DNA of 64,000 nt from Bacillus subtilis subsp. subtilis (GTDB lineage: Bacteria > Pseudomonadota > Gammaproteobacteria > Xanthomonadales > Xanthomonadaceae), in NCBI GenBank assembly GCA_021733645.1, contig JAHREJ010000013.1:30624-94623 (forward strand). Reading direction: 5' to 3'. The notes beneath the pieces were generated by a model. That model saw only the letters and a list, made by a program, of their open reading frames with translations, had not been told where the DNA came from and did no database searches. Each line of letters begins with the position of its first letter. Positions within the stretch are counted from its first letter, which is position 1. Of the stretch, positions 33,954 to 43,871 are shown piece after piece. The position numbers were made by a program, and so were the translations under genes.

Positions 33954-35114
33954 TCAGCGTCCGGCCAGTGCATCGACGATCTTCAACCGCTGCGCGCGCA
34001 ATGCCGGCAGCAGCCCCACCACCACGCCGATCACCGCCATCAGCCCCAGCGCCATCGCCCAGGTCTGCGCGGGCACGCCCGGCAGGCTGATCATGCCCTG
34101 GCTGTTGGCACTGATCACCGGCATCAGGATCGCCGCCAGGCCCATGCCGATCAGGCCCCCCAGCACGATCAACAGCACCGACTCCACCATCACCAGCACC
34201 AGCACGGTGCCGTCCTTGAAGCCCAGCGTCTTGAGGATGGCCAGCTCCGGGATGCGCTCGCGTACCGCCTGGGCCATGGTGTTACCGGTCAGCAGTACCA
34301 GGGTGAAGAACACTGCGGCCATGATGCCGGTGACGATCAGGCCGATGTCGGCGAACTGCTTGGCGAAGGCCTGCGAGAACGTCGCTTCGGTCTGCGACTT
34401 GGTTTCGCGGTCTGAATTGAGCGACAGCGCGTCGATGGCCTGGGCCACGCGGGAGGCATGTGCGGGGTTGTCCAGCTGCACGGTGTAGAAGCTGACCTGG
34501 TTCTTGATGTAATCGTTGGATTCATCGAAGTAGCTCCAGTGCAGCAGCAGCTGGTTCTCCGCGCCGGCGTTGTTGCGGTCTTTTGCCCGGTAGATGCCCA
34601 CCAGTTGCAGCGGCCAGTCGTTGCTGCCCTTGCGCGGGAAGATGGTGGCCTGCATCGGAATGGTGTCGCCCAGCTTCCAGCCGAAGCGCTTGGCCAGGGT
34701 TTCCCCGACGATGGCGCCGGTGCGGGTGTTCTTGAACGCTTCGGCCTGCGCTGGCGGCAGCTCGAACTCCGGATACAGGTCCATGTAGTTGTCCGACACC
34801 GAGAAACTGGGGAAGAAGTTCTTCGGGTCCTGGTAGATGCCGCCAAACCACATCGCGTAGTTCACCTTGCGCACCCCGGGGGTGGCTTCGATGTCGCGCA
34901 GCAGGCGCAGCGGCAGGCTCTGGGTGATCGACAGCTTGGAGGACACCACCAGCCGCTTGGCCCCTTCGATGGTGTCGCCGCCAGAGTTGAAGGCCACGCG
35001 CACCGAATCGAGCATGCCAAACAACAGGAACGCGGCCACCACCGAGAGCAGGGTCAGCAGGGTCCGCGTCTTGCTGCGGAACAACTGCGCCCAGATCAGC
35101 GAGAAATACTTCAT
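33954..35114 (-). CDS. MacB/FtsX-type ABC transporter permease (proximal)
   Basis: The 386-residue protein has one N-terminal helix (TLLTLLSVVAAFLLFGMLDS), a periplasmic domain (AMWFGGIYQDPKNFFPSFSV) and three C-terminal helices (IGLIVTGIMAAVFFTLVLLT, ELAILKTLGFKDGTVLVLVM). It is shorter than its downstream paralogue, so the two probably form a heterodimer. The stop lies 10 bp before the next permease start. The ATPase gene ends 13 bp upstream. Confidence 0.88.
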   Translation of the reverse strand: MKYFSLIWAQLFRSKTRTLLTLLSVVAAFLLFGMLDSVRVAFNSGGDTIEGAKRLVVSSKLSITQSLPLRLLRDIEATPGVRKVNYAMWFGGIYQDPKNFFPSFSVSDNYMDLYPEFELPPAQAEAFKNTRTGAIVGETLAKRFGWKLGDTIPMQATIFPRKGSNDWPLQLVGIYRAKDRNNAGAENQLLLHWSYFDESNDYIKNQVSFYTVQLDNPAHASRVAQAIDALSLNSDRETKSQTEATFSQAFAKQFADIGLIVTGIMAAVFFTLVLLTGNTMAQAVRERIPELAILKTLGFKDGTVLVLVMVESVLLIVLGGLIGMGLAAILMPVISANSQGMISLPGVPAQTWAMALGLMAVIGVVVGLLPALRAQRLKIVDALAGR

Positions 35115-35127
35115 CGCGGCATCCTCC

Positions 35128-35817
<690 letters not shown>

Positions 35818-36004
35818 GGGAGGTTCTCCGTGGATCAAGGCGGGTCAATGGCGTAACGGCATGCGGCGGCACGCGCCTGCATGGGCCGCAATGAGAGCCG
35901 TGACCGGGGGATGCGCGGTTGGCGGACAGCGGTCCGCCTGCGCGCCTGCACGGCACGGGTAGCGCACTTACATGGCATCGCCACGCCCGGCCGGGCGCGG
36001 CGGG

Positions 36005-37246
36005 CTACTGCTGCTGCTTTTCCACCACCTTGCTGCCGTCCTGTAGTTCGGCAGGCGGGTCCAGCACCACCACCTCACCAGCGCTCAGGCCCTGGCTGAC
36101 CTGGCGGTCGGTATTGAGCGCGGCACCGGCGGTGACCGCGCGTTGTTCCACATGCTGGTCGTCCTTGACCACGAAGGCGACGGTCGTCTGCCCGCGTTCG
36201 ACAAGCGCCGCCGCCGGCACCCGCACGCCCTTCGGCGCGGCGGCCTGCGCCGGTTGCGCCGTTTCCAGGAAGCTCACCCGCACGCCCATCTCCGGCACGA
36301 TGCGCGGGTCTTTCACCTTCAGTGCCACGCGCACCTTGACCGTGGCCTTGCCGCGGTCGGCGGTGGGAATGATGGCGATCACCTCGGCCGGGATCTTCCA
36401 GTCCGGGTAGGCATTGAGCGTGGCCTCGACCGGCATTTCCGGCTGCACACGGCCAATGAAGGACTCGCCTACCTCGACTTCGATCTCCAGCGAGTCCATG
36501 TCCACGATGGTGCCGATGCCGGTGCGGGTGAAGCCGCCGCCGGCCGACAGCGGCGACACGATTTCACCCGGCTGCGCGGCCTTGGCCGTGACTACGCCGG
36601 AAAACGGCGCGCGCACGGTGTTGTTGTCCACGCCGAGCTCGGCGATGGCCAGCGCATCATTGGCCACCGTGGTATTGCGCTGCGCGGTGCGCAGCTGCGC
36701 ACGCAGGTTGTCGCGCTGGGCAATGGCCAGGTCGTACTGCGAGCGCGACACCAGCTGCTGGCCCACCAGGGTCTGCAGGCGACCGGCTTCGGCATCGGCC
36801 TGGGCCACCTGTGCCTGCAGGCCGGCCAGCTGGCTGCGCGCAGCCTCCAGCTGCGAGGCTGACAGGCTCCGCTGGGCATTGGCATCGATCGGGTCGAGCG
36901 TGGCCATGATCTGGCCTTCTTCCACGCGCATGCCTTCTTCGATCATCACCTCGCGCACCTTGCCGGTGATCTTGGCCGACACCGTGGCCATGCGCCGGGC
37001 CACCACATAGCCACTGGCATCGAGCACCGAGCTGCTGGCACCGCCCGGCTGGATGGCCACCACCGGCGCGGCGGTCACTTCGATCGGACGTTGCCGGCCA
37101 AGCAGGAACCAGCCGATGCCGGCCAGCAGCAACAACACGATGATCGACAGCACGATCCACAGCCCACGGCGGGGCGAGGACGGCGGCGGCGTGGCCGCCT
37201 TGCGGTCGATGCGGAGTTCCTTGAGCAGTTCAGCGGATGCGTTCAT
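36005..37246 (-). CDS. Periplasmic adaptor (membrane-fusion) protein, MacA/HlyD type
   Basis: From ATG 37246 the protein has 413 residues with one N-terminal membrane helix (GLWIVLSIIVLLLLAGIGWF, ~27-46). A lipoyl half-motif (ASGYVVARRMATVSAKITGK), a coiled-coil hairpin (~100-185, rich in Gln/Ala/Leu), the returning lipoyl half (VRAPFSGVVTAKAAQPGEIV), a beta-barrel and a membrane-proximal domain follow. It bridges an inner-membrane ABC exporter to an outer-membrane channel. It is first in the operon and 187 bp before the ATPase start. No TolC-like gene is present in the window. Confidence 0.9.
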   Translation of the reverse strand: MNASAELLKELRIDRKAATPPPSSPRRGLWIVLSIIVLLLLAGIGWFLLGRQRPIEVTAAPVVAIQPGGASSSVLDASGYVVARRMATVSAKITGKVREVMIEEGMRVEEGQIMATLDPIDANAQRSLSASQLEAARSQLAGLQAQVAQADAEAGRLQTLVGQQLVSRSQYDLAIAQRDNLRAQLRTAQRNTTVANDALAIAELGVDNNTVRAPFSGVVTAKAAQPGEIVSPLSAGGGFTRTGIGTIVDMDSLEIEVEVGESFIGRVQPEMPVEATLNAYPDWKIPAEVIAIIPTADRGKATVKVRVALKVKDPRIVPEMGVRVSFLETAQPAQAAAPKGVRVPAAALVERGQTTVAFVVKDDQHVEQRAVTAGAALNTDRQVSQGLSAGEVVVLDPPAELQDGSKVVEKQQQ

Positions 37247-37449
37247 CGTGCGTCTGGTCGGGGAATCGGGCCGAGTGTGACCGCAACGGCGGTCGGGGAC
37301 AAACCGGCTCGGGGCCGGGAGGTGCACAGCATGCCCGCCGGCCGGGCCACGCGGCAGTGACAGCTGTCACCTGCTTGCGCTGACGCTGTCCACTGGAAGG
37401 GCACCTGCCGTGGCGCGAGGCTGTGCCGAACCTGTCACGGAGTCCGCCA

Positions 37450-38349
37450 ATGTCCGTTTCCTGCACCACCCCCCTGGCCAGCCTGCGCGATGCGCAGGTG
37501 CATTACGGTGCGGTTGCCGCGCTGCAGGGCGTAAGCTTCTCGCTGCAGCGCGGCGAAGTGCTGGCCCTGCTGGGCCGCAATGGCGCCGGCAAGAGCACCG
37601 CCATTGCCGTCCTGCTGGGCCTGCGCGCGGTGGATGCCGGCCACGTCGAGCTGCTCGGCGGCGACCCGCAGCAGCGCGCCAGCCGCCGCGGCATCGGCGT
37701 GATGCTGCAGAGCACTGCACTGCCACCGGTGCTGCAGGTGGCCGAGCTGATCGAACTGTCGCGCACCTGCTACGACGACCCGCGCCCGCTTGAGGAATGC
37801 CTGGCCCTGGCCGGCCTCACCGACCTGGCACGTCGTCGTTACGGGCAGTTGTCCGGCGGGCAGCAGCGCCGCGTGCAGTTCGCCATCGCGCTGTGCGGGC
37901 GGCCGCAACTGTTGTTCCTGGACGAGCCCACCACCGGCCTGGATATCCAGGCGCGGCAGGCACTGTGGCAGGCCATCCGGCAGCTGGCCGGCGAAGGCTG
38001 CGGGGTATTGCTGACCACCCACTACCTGGAAGAGGCCGAGGCATTGGCCCAGCGCGTGGTGGTGATCGAACAGGGCCGGGTGCTGGCCGATGGCCCGTTG
38101 GCGCAGTTCCGCCAGCAGTTGGCGCCGCGCCGCATCCGCTGCCGCAGCAGCCTGGATGCCGATGTGCTGAAGACCTGGCCAGGCGTGCGCGAGGTGCAGC
38201 GCGATGGGCTGCGCCTGCAGTTGCTGGCCGAGCCGGCCGAACCGGTGGTGGCGCGGCTGCTGGCCGAAGACCCGCAGCTGCAGGAACTGGAAGTACACGG
38301 CGGCGGCCTGGCCGACGCCTTCGTCGAGCTGACCCGGGAGGCTGCATGA
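37450..38349 (+). CDS. ABC-2 type exporter ATP-binding protein
   Basis: From ATG 37450 the product has 299 residues. Walker A GRNGAGKST (~43-51), signature LSGGQQRRVQFAIAL, Walker B LLFLDEPTTGLD and LTTHYLEEAEALAQ mark a NatA/CcmA-like (DrrA-type) ATPase. The ~80-residue C-terminal part is the usual extension. The permease gene overlaps by 4 bp, and a DesK/DesR-type two-component system follows in the same transcript, a layout typical of envelope-stress or drug-responsive exporters. Confidence 0.92.
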   Translation: MSVSCTTPLASLRDAQVHYGAVAALQGVSFSLQRGEVLALLGRNGAGKSTAIAVLLGLRAVDAGHVELLGGDPQQRASRRGIGVMLQSTALPPVLQVAELIELSRTCYDDPRPLEECLALAGLTDLARRRYGQLSGGQQRRVQFAIALCGRPQLLFLDEPTTGLDIQARQALWQAIRQLAGEGCGVLLTTHYLEEAEALAQRVVVIEQGRVLADGPLAQFRQQLAPRRIRCRSSLDADVLKTWPGVREVQRDGLRLQLLAEPAEPVVARLLAEDPQLQELEVHGGGLADAFVELTREAA

Positions 38350-39107
38350 ACACCTTGACCACCACGGCACGCCCGCGCGCGTCGACCTGGCGCATCTACC
38401 GCGCCGAAGCGTTGTGCGAACTGCGCCGCGCCTGGCGTACCCCTGCCTTCGCGCTGCCCTCGCTGCTGTTCCCGGTGCTGTTCTATTCGTTGTTCGGTGT
38501 TCTGCTCGGCCGCGGCCATGCGCCGCAGTACCTGCTGGCCACCTACTGCGTGTTCGGCGCGATGGCCCCGGCGTTGTTCGGCTTCGGCGTGCAGCTGGCG
38601 CTGGACCGCGAAGGTGGCCTGCTCACCCTCAAGCGCGCGTTGCCGGTGCCGCCGATGGCGCCGCTGCTGGCGCGGCTGTCGATGACGGTGCTGTTTGCGC
38701 TGCTGGTGGCCGTGGTGCTGCTGGGGGTGGCGGCGCTGGCCGGGGTAGCGTTGTCGCCCGGGATGGTGCTGCGCCTGCTGGCCGTGGCCGCCTTCGCCGC
38801 GCTGCCGCTGGGCGCGATCGGGCTGTGGATCGGCAGCCATGTCAGTGCCAGCGCGGCGCCGGCGGTGGTCAACCTGGTGTACCTGCCGCTGGCGCTGCTG
38901 TCGGGCTTGTGGCTGCCGCTGTCGATGCTGCCGCGGGTGTTTTCCACGTTGGCCCCGCTGTGGCCCACCTGGCACCTGGCGCAGCTGGCACTGCCGGCCG
39001 TGGGCGAGCCGGCGCAGGGCAGCACAGGGGTGCACATCGCGGTGTTGCTGGCGGTGACTGGCGTAGCACTGGGGCTGGCCCGCCGGCGCCTGCGCCGGGT
39101 TGGCTGA
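38346..39107 (+). CDS. ABC-2 type permease
   Basis: The 253-residue protein has six predicted helices: FALPSLLFPVLFYSLFGVLL, then a helix near YCVFGAMAPALFGFGVQLAL, the ABC-2 core region LLTLKRALPVPPMAPLLARL, VLFALLVAVVLLGVAALAGV, LAVAAFAALPLGAIGLWIGS and a last helix in VHIAVLLAVTGVALGLA. It pairs with the preceding ATPase. The kinase gene begins 18 bp after its stop. The cargo is not known. Confidence 0.9.
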   Translation: MNTLTTTARPRASTWRIYRAEALCELRRAWRTPAFALPSLLFPVLFYSLFGVLLGRGHAPQYLLATYCVFGAMAPALFGFGVQLALDREGGLLTLKRALPVPPMAPLLARLSMTVLFALLVAVVLLGVAALAGVALSPGMVLRLLAVAAFAALPLGAIGLWIGSHVSASAAPAVVNLVYLPLALLSGLWLPLSMLPRVFSTLAPLWPTWHLAQLALPAVGEPAQGSTGVHIAVLLAVTGVALGLARRRLRRVG

Positions 39108-39125
39108 GCAGCGCAGGAAACTGGC

Positions 39126-40364
39126 ATGATCACGCCTGACCACCCCGTTCTGGAACCGCCCGTGTCGTCGCGCTGGACCGCCTCGCTGCTGCGCCCCGCA
39201 CCGGATTCCTCGGTGGCCGACAACCTGCGCCGGGGCAAGCCAGCCTGGGCCGATGCGGTGCACCTGCTGTGGACCGGCTGGGTGTTCCTCACCCCCATCT
39301 TCGGCAGCGGCTATTCGCTGTCATGGCTGTGGCTGACCCTGCTCACCTACCCGGCGTTCCTGGCCTTGTACCTGCGCCTGCTGCTGGCCCCACGCCATCA
39401 TGGGCCGCGTTATGCGCTGGCGATGGTGGCCATGGGCCTGGCGCTGCTGCCGTGGTATCCGTCGGGCATCAGCTATTTCATCTTCGGCTGCGTGATGCTG
39501 CGGGTGTGCCGCGACGCCAGTGTGCTGCGCTACATGCTGCAGCTGCTGGCGCTCAACGGCCTGTTCGTGATCGTGGCGCTGTGGGTGGGCTACCCGTGGC
39601 AACTGGTGGTGTGGATTCCGTCGATGGCGCTGATCATTGGCGTCATTGTCAACGTTGAACGGGCCAACAAGGACCGCGACGCGGCGCTGCTGCTGTCGCA
39701 GGAAGAAGTGCGGCGGCTTGCCGCCACCGCCGAACGCGAGCGGATCGGACGCGACCTGCACGACCTGCTCGGGCATACCTTGTCACTGATCACCCTGAAG
39801 CTGGAACTGTCGCGCAAGCTGGCCGACCGCGACCCGCAGGGCTCGCGCCGCGAAGTGACCGAAGCCGAAGCCATCGCCCGCCAGGCGCTGGCCGAGGTGC
39901 GCAGTGCGGTCACCGGCATCCGCGCCAGCGACCTGGCCGCCGAGCTGGCCTCGGCGCGGCTGCTGCTGGAATGCCAGCACGTGCACCTGGATTACACACC
40001 GCCGCCGGCGATGCCACCGGATGTGGAGCGCGCACTGTCGCTGGTGCTGCGCGAAGCGGCCACCAATATCGTCCGGCATGCGCAGGCACACCGGGCCTGG
40101 ATCCGCTTCGAGCAGGAAGGGCGCAGTCTGTTGATGGAGATCGGCGATGACGGGCGGGGCGGTGTGCACGCCGATGGCAACGGGCTGGGCGGCATGCGCG
40201 AGCGGGTGGCGGCCCTGCGCGGCACGCTGGCGCTGCAGTCGGTGAAGGGCGAGGGCACCCGCGTGACCGTGCGGGTACCGCTGCCGGCGGCCACCAAGGC
40301 GGTGGCGGCACTGCCGACCGAGGCGCCGGTGGCGCCGCAGCTGCCTGCGGGTGGACCGGCATGA
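39126..40364 (+). CDS. DesK-type sensor histidine kinase
   Basis: The 412-residue protein has four to six membrane helices in residues ~45-175, no large extracellular loop, and a HisKA_3 domain with RERIGRDLHDLLGHTLSLIT (phosphorylated H212). The ATPase domain contains VLREAATNIVRHAQAH and GNGLGGMRERVAAL. Such kinases sense membrane state or act through the partner transporter. It overlaps the regulator gene by 4 bp. A role in controlling the ABC exporter upstream is inferred from operon structure. Confidence 0.9.
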   Translation: MITPDHPVLEPPVSSRWTASLLRPAPDSSVADNLRRGKPAWADAVHLLWTGWVFLTPIFGSGYSLSWLWLTLLTYPAFLALYLRLLLAPRHHGPRYALAMVAMGLALLPWYPSGISYFIFGCVMLRVCRDASVLRYMLQLLALNGLFVIVALWVGYPWQLVVWIPSMALIIGVIVNVERANKDRDAALLLSQEEVRRLAATAERERIGRDLHDLLGHTLSLITLKLELSRKLADRDPQGSRREVTEAEAIARQALAEVRSAVTGIRASDLAAELASARLLLECQHVHLDYTPPPAMPPDVERALSLVLREAATNIVRHAQAHRAWIRFEQEGRSLLMEIGDDGRGGVHADGNGLGGMRERVAALRGTLALQSVKGEGTRVTVRVPLPAATKAVAALPTEAPVAPQLPAGGPA

Positions 40365-40963
40365 TCCGCATCGTATTGGCCGAAGACCAGGCGATGGTGC
40401 GCGGCGCGCTGTCGGCGCTGCTTGGGCTGGAGCCGGACATCGAAGTGCTGGGCAGCGCCGCCGATGGCGAAAGCGCCTGGCGGATGCTGCAGCAGCTGCG
40501 GCCGGACATCCTGGTGACCGACATCGAAATGCCCGGGCTGTCCGGCCTGGAACTGGCCCAGCGGATCGCGCGCCAGGGCCTGCCGATCAAGGTGGTGATC
40601 GTGACCACCTTCGCGCGCTCGGGGTTTCTGCGCCGCGCGCTGGATGCCGGAGTGTGCGGCTACCTGCTCAAGGATGCGCCGGCCGAGCGCCTGGCCGATG
40701 CGTTGCGCCAGGTGCAGCGCGGCGGCCGTGCCATCGACCCGCAACTGGCGCTGGATGCGTGGTCGCAAGCCGACCCGCTCAACGACCGCGAGCGCCAGGT
40801 GCTGCGCCTGTCCGGCGACGGCCGTTCGGCCAGCGAGATCGCCACCCAGCTGGGGCTGTCGCACGGTACCGTGCGCAATTACCTGTCCGAGTGCATCGGC
40901 AAGCTGGGCGTGGCCAACCGCATCGAAGCGTATCGGCTGGCACGGCAGAAGGGCTGGTTGTAG
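40361..40963 (+). CDS. NarL/FixJ-family response regulator, DesR-like
   Basis: The 200-residue protein has a receiver domain (AEDQ acidic pocket, D54 in LVTDIEMPGLSG, K in YLLKDAPAERL) and a LuxR-type helix-turn-helix (LNDRERQVLRLSGDGRSASE, LGLSHGTVRNYLSECIGKLG). It is coupled to the DesK-like kinase by an ATGA overlap. The likely target is the promoter upstream of 37450, but I could not define a dyad there. Confidence 0.92.
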   Translation: MIRIVLAEDQAMVRGALSALLGLEPDIEVLGSAADGESAWRMLQQLRPDILVTDIEMPGLSGLELAQRIARQGLPIKVVIVTTFARSGFLRRALDAGVCGYLLKDAPAERLADALRQVQRGGRAIDPQLALDAWSQADPLNDRERQVLRLSGDGRSASEIATQLGLSHGTVRNYLSECIGKLGVANRIEAYRLARQKGWL

Positions 40964-41007
40964 GCGAGCGCGTATCCTGTGCGGTCCAGGGACAGGAAGG
41001 GCCGCCG

Positions 41008-41973
41008 ATGAAACATCACTTCGCCGATTTTCTCGACCGTGATGCCGGGGTATGGACGATCACGCCGAATGCGCAGCGCTGGTCGTGCCATTACCAGGAC
41101 GTGGCTGACGCGCCCGACGATGCGTGGCGACTGACCCTGACCCGCCACGACCGCAACTGGACGCGCGTGCTGCAGTTGGCGCAGTTGCGCGAGCTGACCC
41201 TGCATGAGCCCGACCAGGCCCAGTTGGCCGCGCTGGCGCAACTGCCGCAGCTCACCGCGTTGCGCATCAGCCATGCGCGGCCCAAGTCGCTGGCGATGCT
41301 GGAGGACATGCACGGATTGCGCGAACTGGTGCTGGAATATGTGTCGGCGTTTTCCGATCTTTCACCGCTGGGCCGCCTGCCGGCGCTGCACGCGCTGCAC
41401 ATGGAAAACCTGCGCCGGGTGCATGATTTTTCCGGCCTGGCCGGCGCCACCGCGTTGCGCGACCTGACGATTCTGGGCACGCTGGACTGGAACCAGCCGG
41501 TGGACGATTTCGATTTTCTTGCCGGCCTGCCCGCACTGGAGCGGTTGAACGTGTCGTGGTTCCGCGCGCCGAAGGTGACGCCGGTGATGGGCGCGCTGGT
41601 GTCGCTGCCCCGCCTGGCCAGACTGGAGATGGGCATGAGCGGCCTGCCGCTGGAAGAATTCGCCTGGATCGAGGCGAACCTGCCGCAGGTGGAAGGCGCG
41701 GTGCGCCCGGCGACCATCCCCAACCACGGCCAGAGCCGGGAGATCGGCGCCGGTGATCCGCGCTTCTCGATGCCGCTGGCCGAGTTCTACCAGCATGTCG
41801 ATGTGTACGTGGGACACGAAGGCAAACGCTTCGAAAGCACGGGCTTTGACGCCATGCTGCTGGGCAAGGGCGAGCGCAGCGCCACCGGCACGCCCGAAGC
41901 GGTGCTGGCCAGATGCACCCAGCACCGGCAGCGCTACTACGCGCTGGTGGAGGCCTTCCGCGCAGCCCGGTAG
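41008..41973 (+). CDS. Leucine-rich-repeat-like protein
   Basis: From ATG 41008, preceded by GGAAGG, the protein has 321 residues and no signal peptide. Irregular leucine-rich repeats run from about residue 60 to 215 (LRELTLHEPDQAQLAALAQL, LTALRISHARPKSLAMLEDM, LRELVLEYVSAFSDLSPLGR). The C-terminal ~90 residues (LAEFYQHVDVYVGHEGKRFE, RCTQHRQRYYALVEAFRAAR) form a separate region. It follows the response regulator by 44 bp on the same strand. Its function is unknown; a protein-binding cytoplasmic role is likely from the repeats alone. Confidence 0.75.
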   Translation: MKHHFADFLDRDAGVWTITPNAQRWSCHYQDVADAPDDAWRLTLTRHDRNWTRVLQLAQLRELTLHEPDQAQLAALAQLPQLTALRISHARPKSLAMLEDMHGLRELVLEYVSAFSDLSPLGRLPALHALHMENLRRVHDFSGLAGATALRDLTILGTLDWNQPVDDFDFLAGLPALERLNVSWFRAPKVTPVMGALVSLPRLARLEMGMSGLPLEEFAWIEANLPQVEGAVRPATIPNHGQSREIGAGDPRFSMPLAEFYQHVDVYVGHEGKRFESTGFDAMLLGKGERSATGTPEAVLARCTQHRQRYYALVEAFRAAR

Positions 41974-41987
41974 GCAACCGGGCTGCG
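41961..41987 (+). terminator. Hairpin spanning the stop codon of the LRR gene
   Basis: CGCAGCCCGGT (41961-41971) and ACCGGGCTGCG (41977-41987) pair perfectly over 11 bp, enclosing the TAG stop at 41971-41973. No T tract follows. It separates two convergent genes. Confidence 0.5.
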
Positions 41988-41991
41988 TGCA

Positions 41992-42552
41992 CTACCGGGT
42001 GTGGTCGTCCCCGGTTTTCCGCGTGCCCCTCGCCATTGCCTGGAACACCCCGTCGCGGCGCACCCACAGGTGGAACAGCGCCGCCGACAGGTGCGCCACC
42101 ACCGTGGCAAACAGCACATACGCCAACAGGCTGTGTGCGCTGCGCAGTGCGGCATACAACGATGGGTCATGCGGCACGATCGCCGGCAGGTTGAACCCGG
42201 ACCACATCACGATCGGATAGCCACCGGCCGACAGCATCGACCAGCCCACCAGCGGCATCGCCAGCATCAGCCCGTACAGCACCCAGTGCGAGGCATGTGC
42301 GGCGGCGGCCTGCCAGGCGGGCAGATCGGCCGGCAGCGGCGGTGGGCGGTGGCGCAGGCGGTTGTACAGGCGCACCAGCACCAGCAGCAGGATGGCGATG
42401 CCCAGCGGACGGTGCAGGTCAACCAGCATGGGTCGCCATTGCAGCGCCGCCACCATGCCCACGCCCACAAACAGCATGGTCAGGATCATCGCCGCCATCA
42501 GCCAGTGCAGCACCCGCGCGGTCAGGTTGAAGTGGCCGGTATCACGCTTCAT
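41992..42552 (-). CDS. Cytochrome b561-type membrane protein
   Basis: The 186-residue protein has four helices with paired histidines for b-type haem: RVLHWLMAAMILTMLFVGVG, LHRPLGIAILLLVLVRLYNR, HASHWVLYGLMLAMPLVGWS and SAHSLLAYVLFATVVAHLSA. It likely carries electrons between quinol and a periplasmic partner. Its start overlaps the stop of the catalase-fold gene by 4 bp; this pairing recurs in proteobacteria and suggests the two work as a peroxide-reducing unit. Confidence 0.88.
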   Translation of the reverse strand: MKRDTGHFNLTARVLHWLMAAMILTMLFVGVGMVAALQWRPMLVDLHRPLGIAILLLVLVRLYNRLRHRPPPLPADLPAWQAAAAHASHWVLYGLMLAMPLVGWSMLSAGGYPIVMWSGFNLPAIVPHDPSLYAALRSAHSLLAYVLFATVVAHLSAALFHLWVRRDGVFQAMARGTRKTGDDHTR

Positions 42553-43661
42553 TTCGCACCTTCCTTGCCGGTGGCCGCCGCGCCCTTGCCGTTGGCGATC
42601 TCGCGCTCGCGGCGGTTGAACGACTGCGAATACACCGCCGAGCGTGCGGCCAGGATCGGGTCATCGGAACCGGCGATGCCACTGGGCAGGATCAGCGGAT
42701 CGTAGTTGAGGTCGCGGCAGGCACCTTGCGCCTGCGGTTGCATCGACACCAGGCTGAGCGTGCCCACCTTCACCTGGCGGCGCGATTGGGGCCACACCTG
42801 GGAGGGGTCATCGATCGGGTCGCCGGGTTCGGCCAGGGTCACCCACATGTCCCAGCGCACCGGGCCCTGCGCCAGCCGCTGCGCGAACTCGTCGGCCAGG
42901 TAGTCCAGGCCGGCCTGTGCGCGCTGTTCGGGGATCATTTCCACGAACGGGGCCTGCGGCCGCATGCTCCAGCGCACGAAACGCTGGCTGCCGTCGGCGG
43001 CGTTGAAGCGGAAACTGTTGACCCCGTTGTAGGCGGTGTTGGCCCAGCTGTTGGACCACGGCGCGGTCTTGGCCCACTGCCCGAAGGCGCGCGCGGACGG
43101 GTACTTTTCCAGCACGGCGGCCATCCTGGCCGGGTCCGGCTTGCCAGTGGCCGGGTCGGGGATACCGGCGCGGGTCTGTTCCAGGAATGCCTCGGCAGTG
43201 GGCACGGCGAAGAACGGGAAGCTGTTCATCGCGGTGCGCCATTCCTGGCCGTCATCGCTGACCAGTTGCAACGCCATGCTGCGCACGCGCGCGTTGGCAT
43301 CGGCACCATGCGGATCGCCGCCGCCGATCGACAAGCGACCCAACACCGGCACCCGGGGCTGGGCGAACACACGCGCCGAACTCAATGCCGCCCCTTCCGG
43401 CGTGCCCTGGAAGCTGCCGCTCACGCATACGCCCTTGCTGTGCGCACGGCGGAACCCGGGGTGGGGCGGGCCGGTGGCTTCGATGCTGTCGGTGAACGCC
43501 TGCGCGGTGGCACGGTCGCGGCCGATCCAGCCGGCCAGCCAGGCGAAGGCCAGCACCAGCAGGCCGGCAATGACCGCGATGAGGGCCAGCCACAACAACG
43601 GCGAAGGGGGCCGCGGGGCGCCCGGCTCCTGGCCGGCGCGGGTGTAACCAAAGAGCGACAT
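42549..43661 (-). CDS. Membrane-anchored catalase-family (SrpA-like) peroxidase
   Basis: From ATG 43661 the product has 370 residues with one N-terminal helix (LLWLALIAVIAGLLVLAFAW) directing the rest to the periplasm. The catalase-fold distal histidine lies in FRRAHSKGVCVSGSF and the proximal haem tyrosine region reads ARSAVYSQSFNRRE. It is much shorter than true catalases, as in the SrpA/minicatalase group that act as peroxidases with an electron donor. The coupled cytochrome b561 could supply electrons. Confidence 0.87.
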   Translation of the reverse strand: MSLFGYTRAGQEPGAPRPPSPLLWLALIAVIAGLLVLAFAWLAGWIGRDRATAQAFTDSIEATGPPHPGFRRAHSKGVCVSGSFQGTPEGAALSSARVFAQPRVPVLGRLSIGGGDPHGADANARVRSMALQLVSDDGQEWRTAMNSFPFFAVPTAEAFLEQTRAGIPDPATGKPDPARMAAVLEKYPSARAFGQWAKTAPWSNSWANTAYNGVNSFRFNAADGSQRFVRWSMRPQAPFVEMIPEQRAQAGLDYLADEFAQRLAQGPVRWDMWVTLAEPGDPIDDPSQVWPQSRRQVKVGTLSLVSMQPQAQGACRDLNYDPLILPSGIAGSDDPILAARSAVYSQSFNRREREIANGKGAAATGKEGAK

Positions 43662-43763
43662 GTCCGGATTCCTGCCTTCACGATGCGTGTGGGTGGGCGA
43701 CAGGGGCATGGTGTCAGAACCGGTCTGATGCCGGTATTCACTTTTTCGACAAACCTTGGAAAC

Positions 43764-43791
43764 ACAGATCCCCGCCGAAGCGGGGATCTGT
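43764..43791 (-). terminator. Terminator hairpin downstream of the M17 aminopeptidase gene
   Basis: ACAGATCCCCGC and GCGGGGATCTGT form a perfect 12-bp stem with loop CGAA. On the minus strand it is followed by GTTTCC and moderately T-rich DNA. It lies ~80 bp past the aminopeptidase stop. Confidence 0.65.
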
Positions 43792-43871
43792 CGGGAACAG
43801 CCAAGGCGCCCGCGTAGTGCCAGGTTCCACCCGGCACGCCAAGCAGCCGGGCAGAGTCCGGCTCGAGGCCG

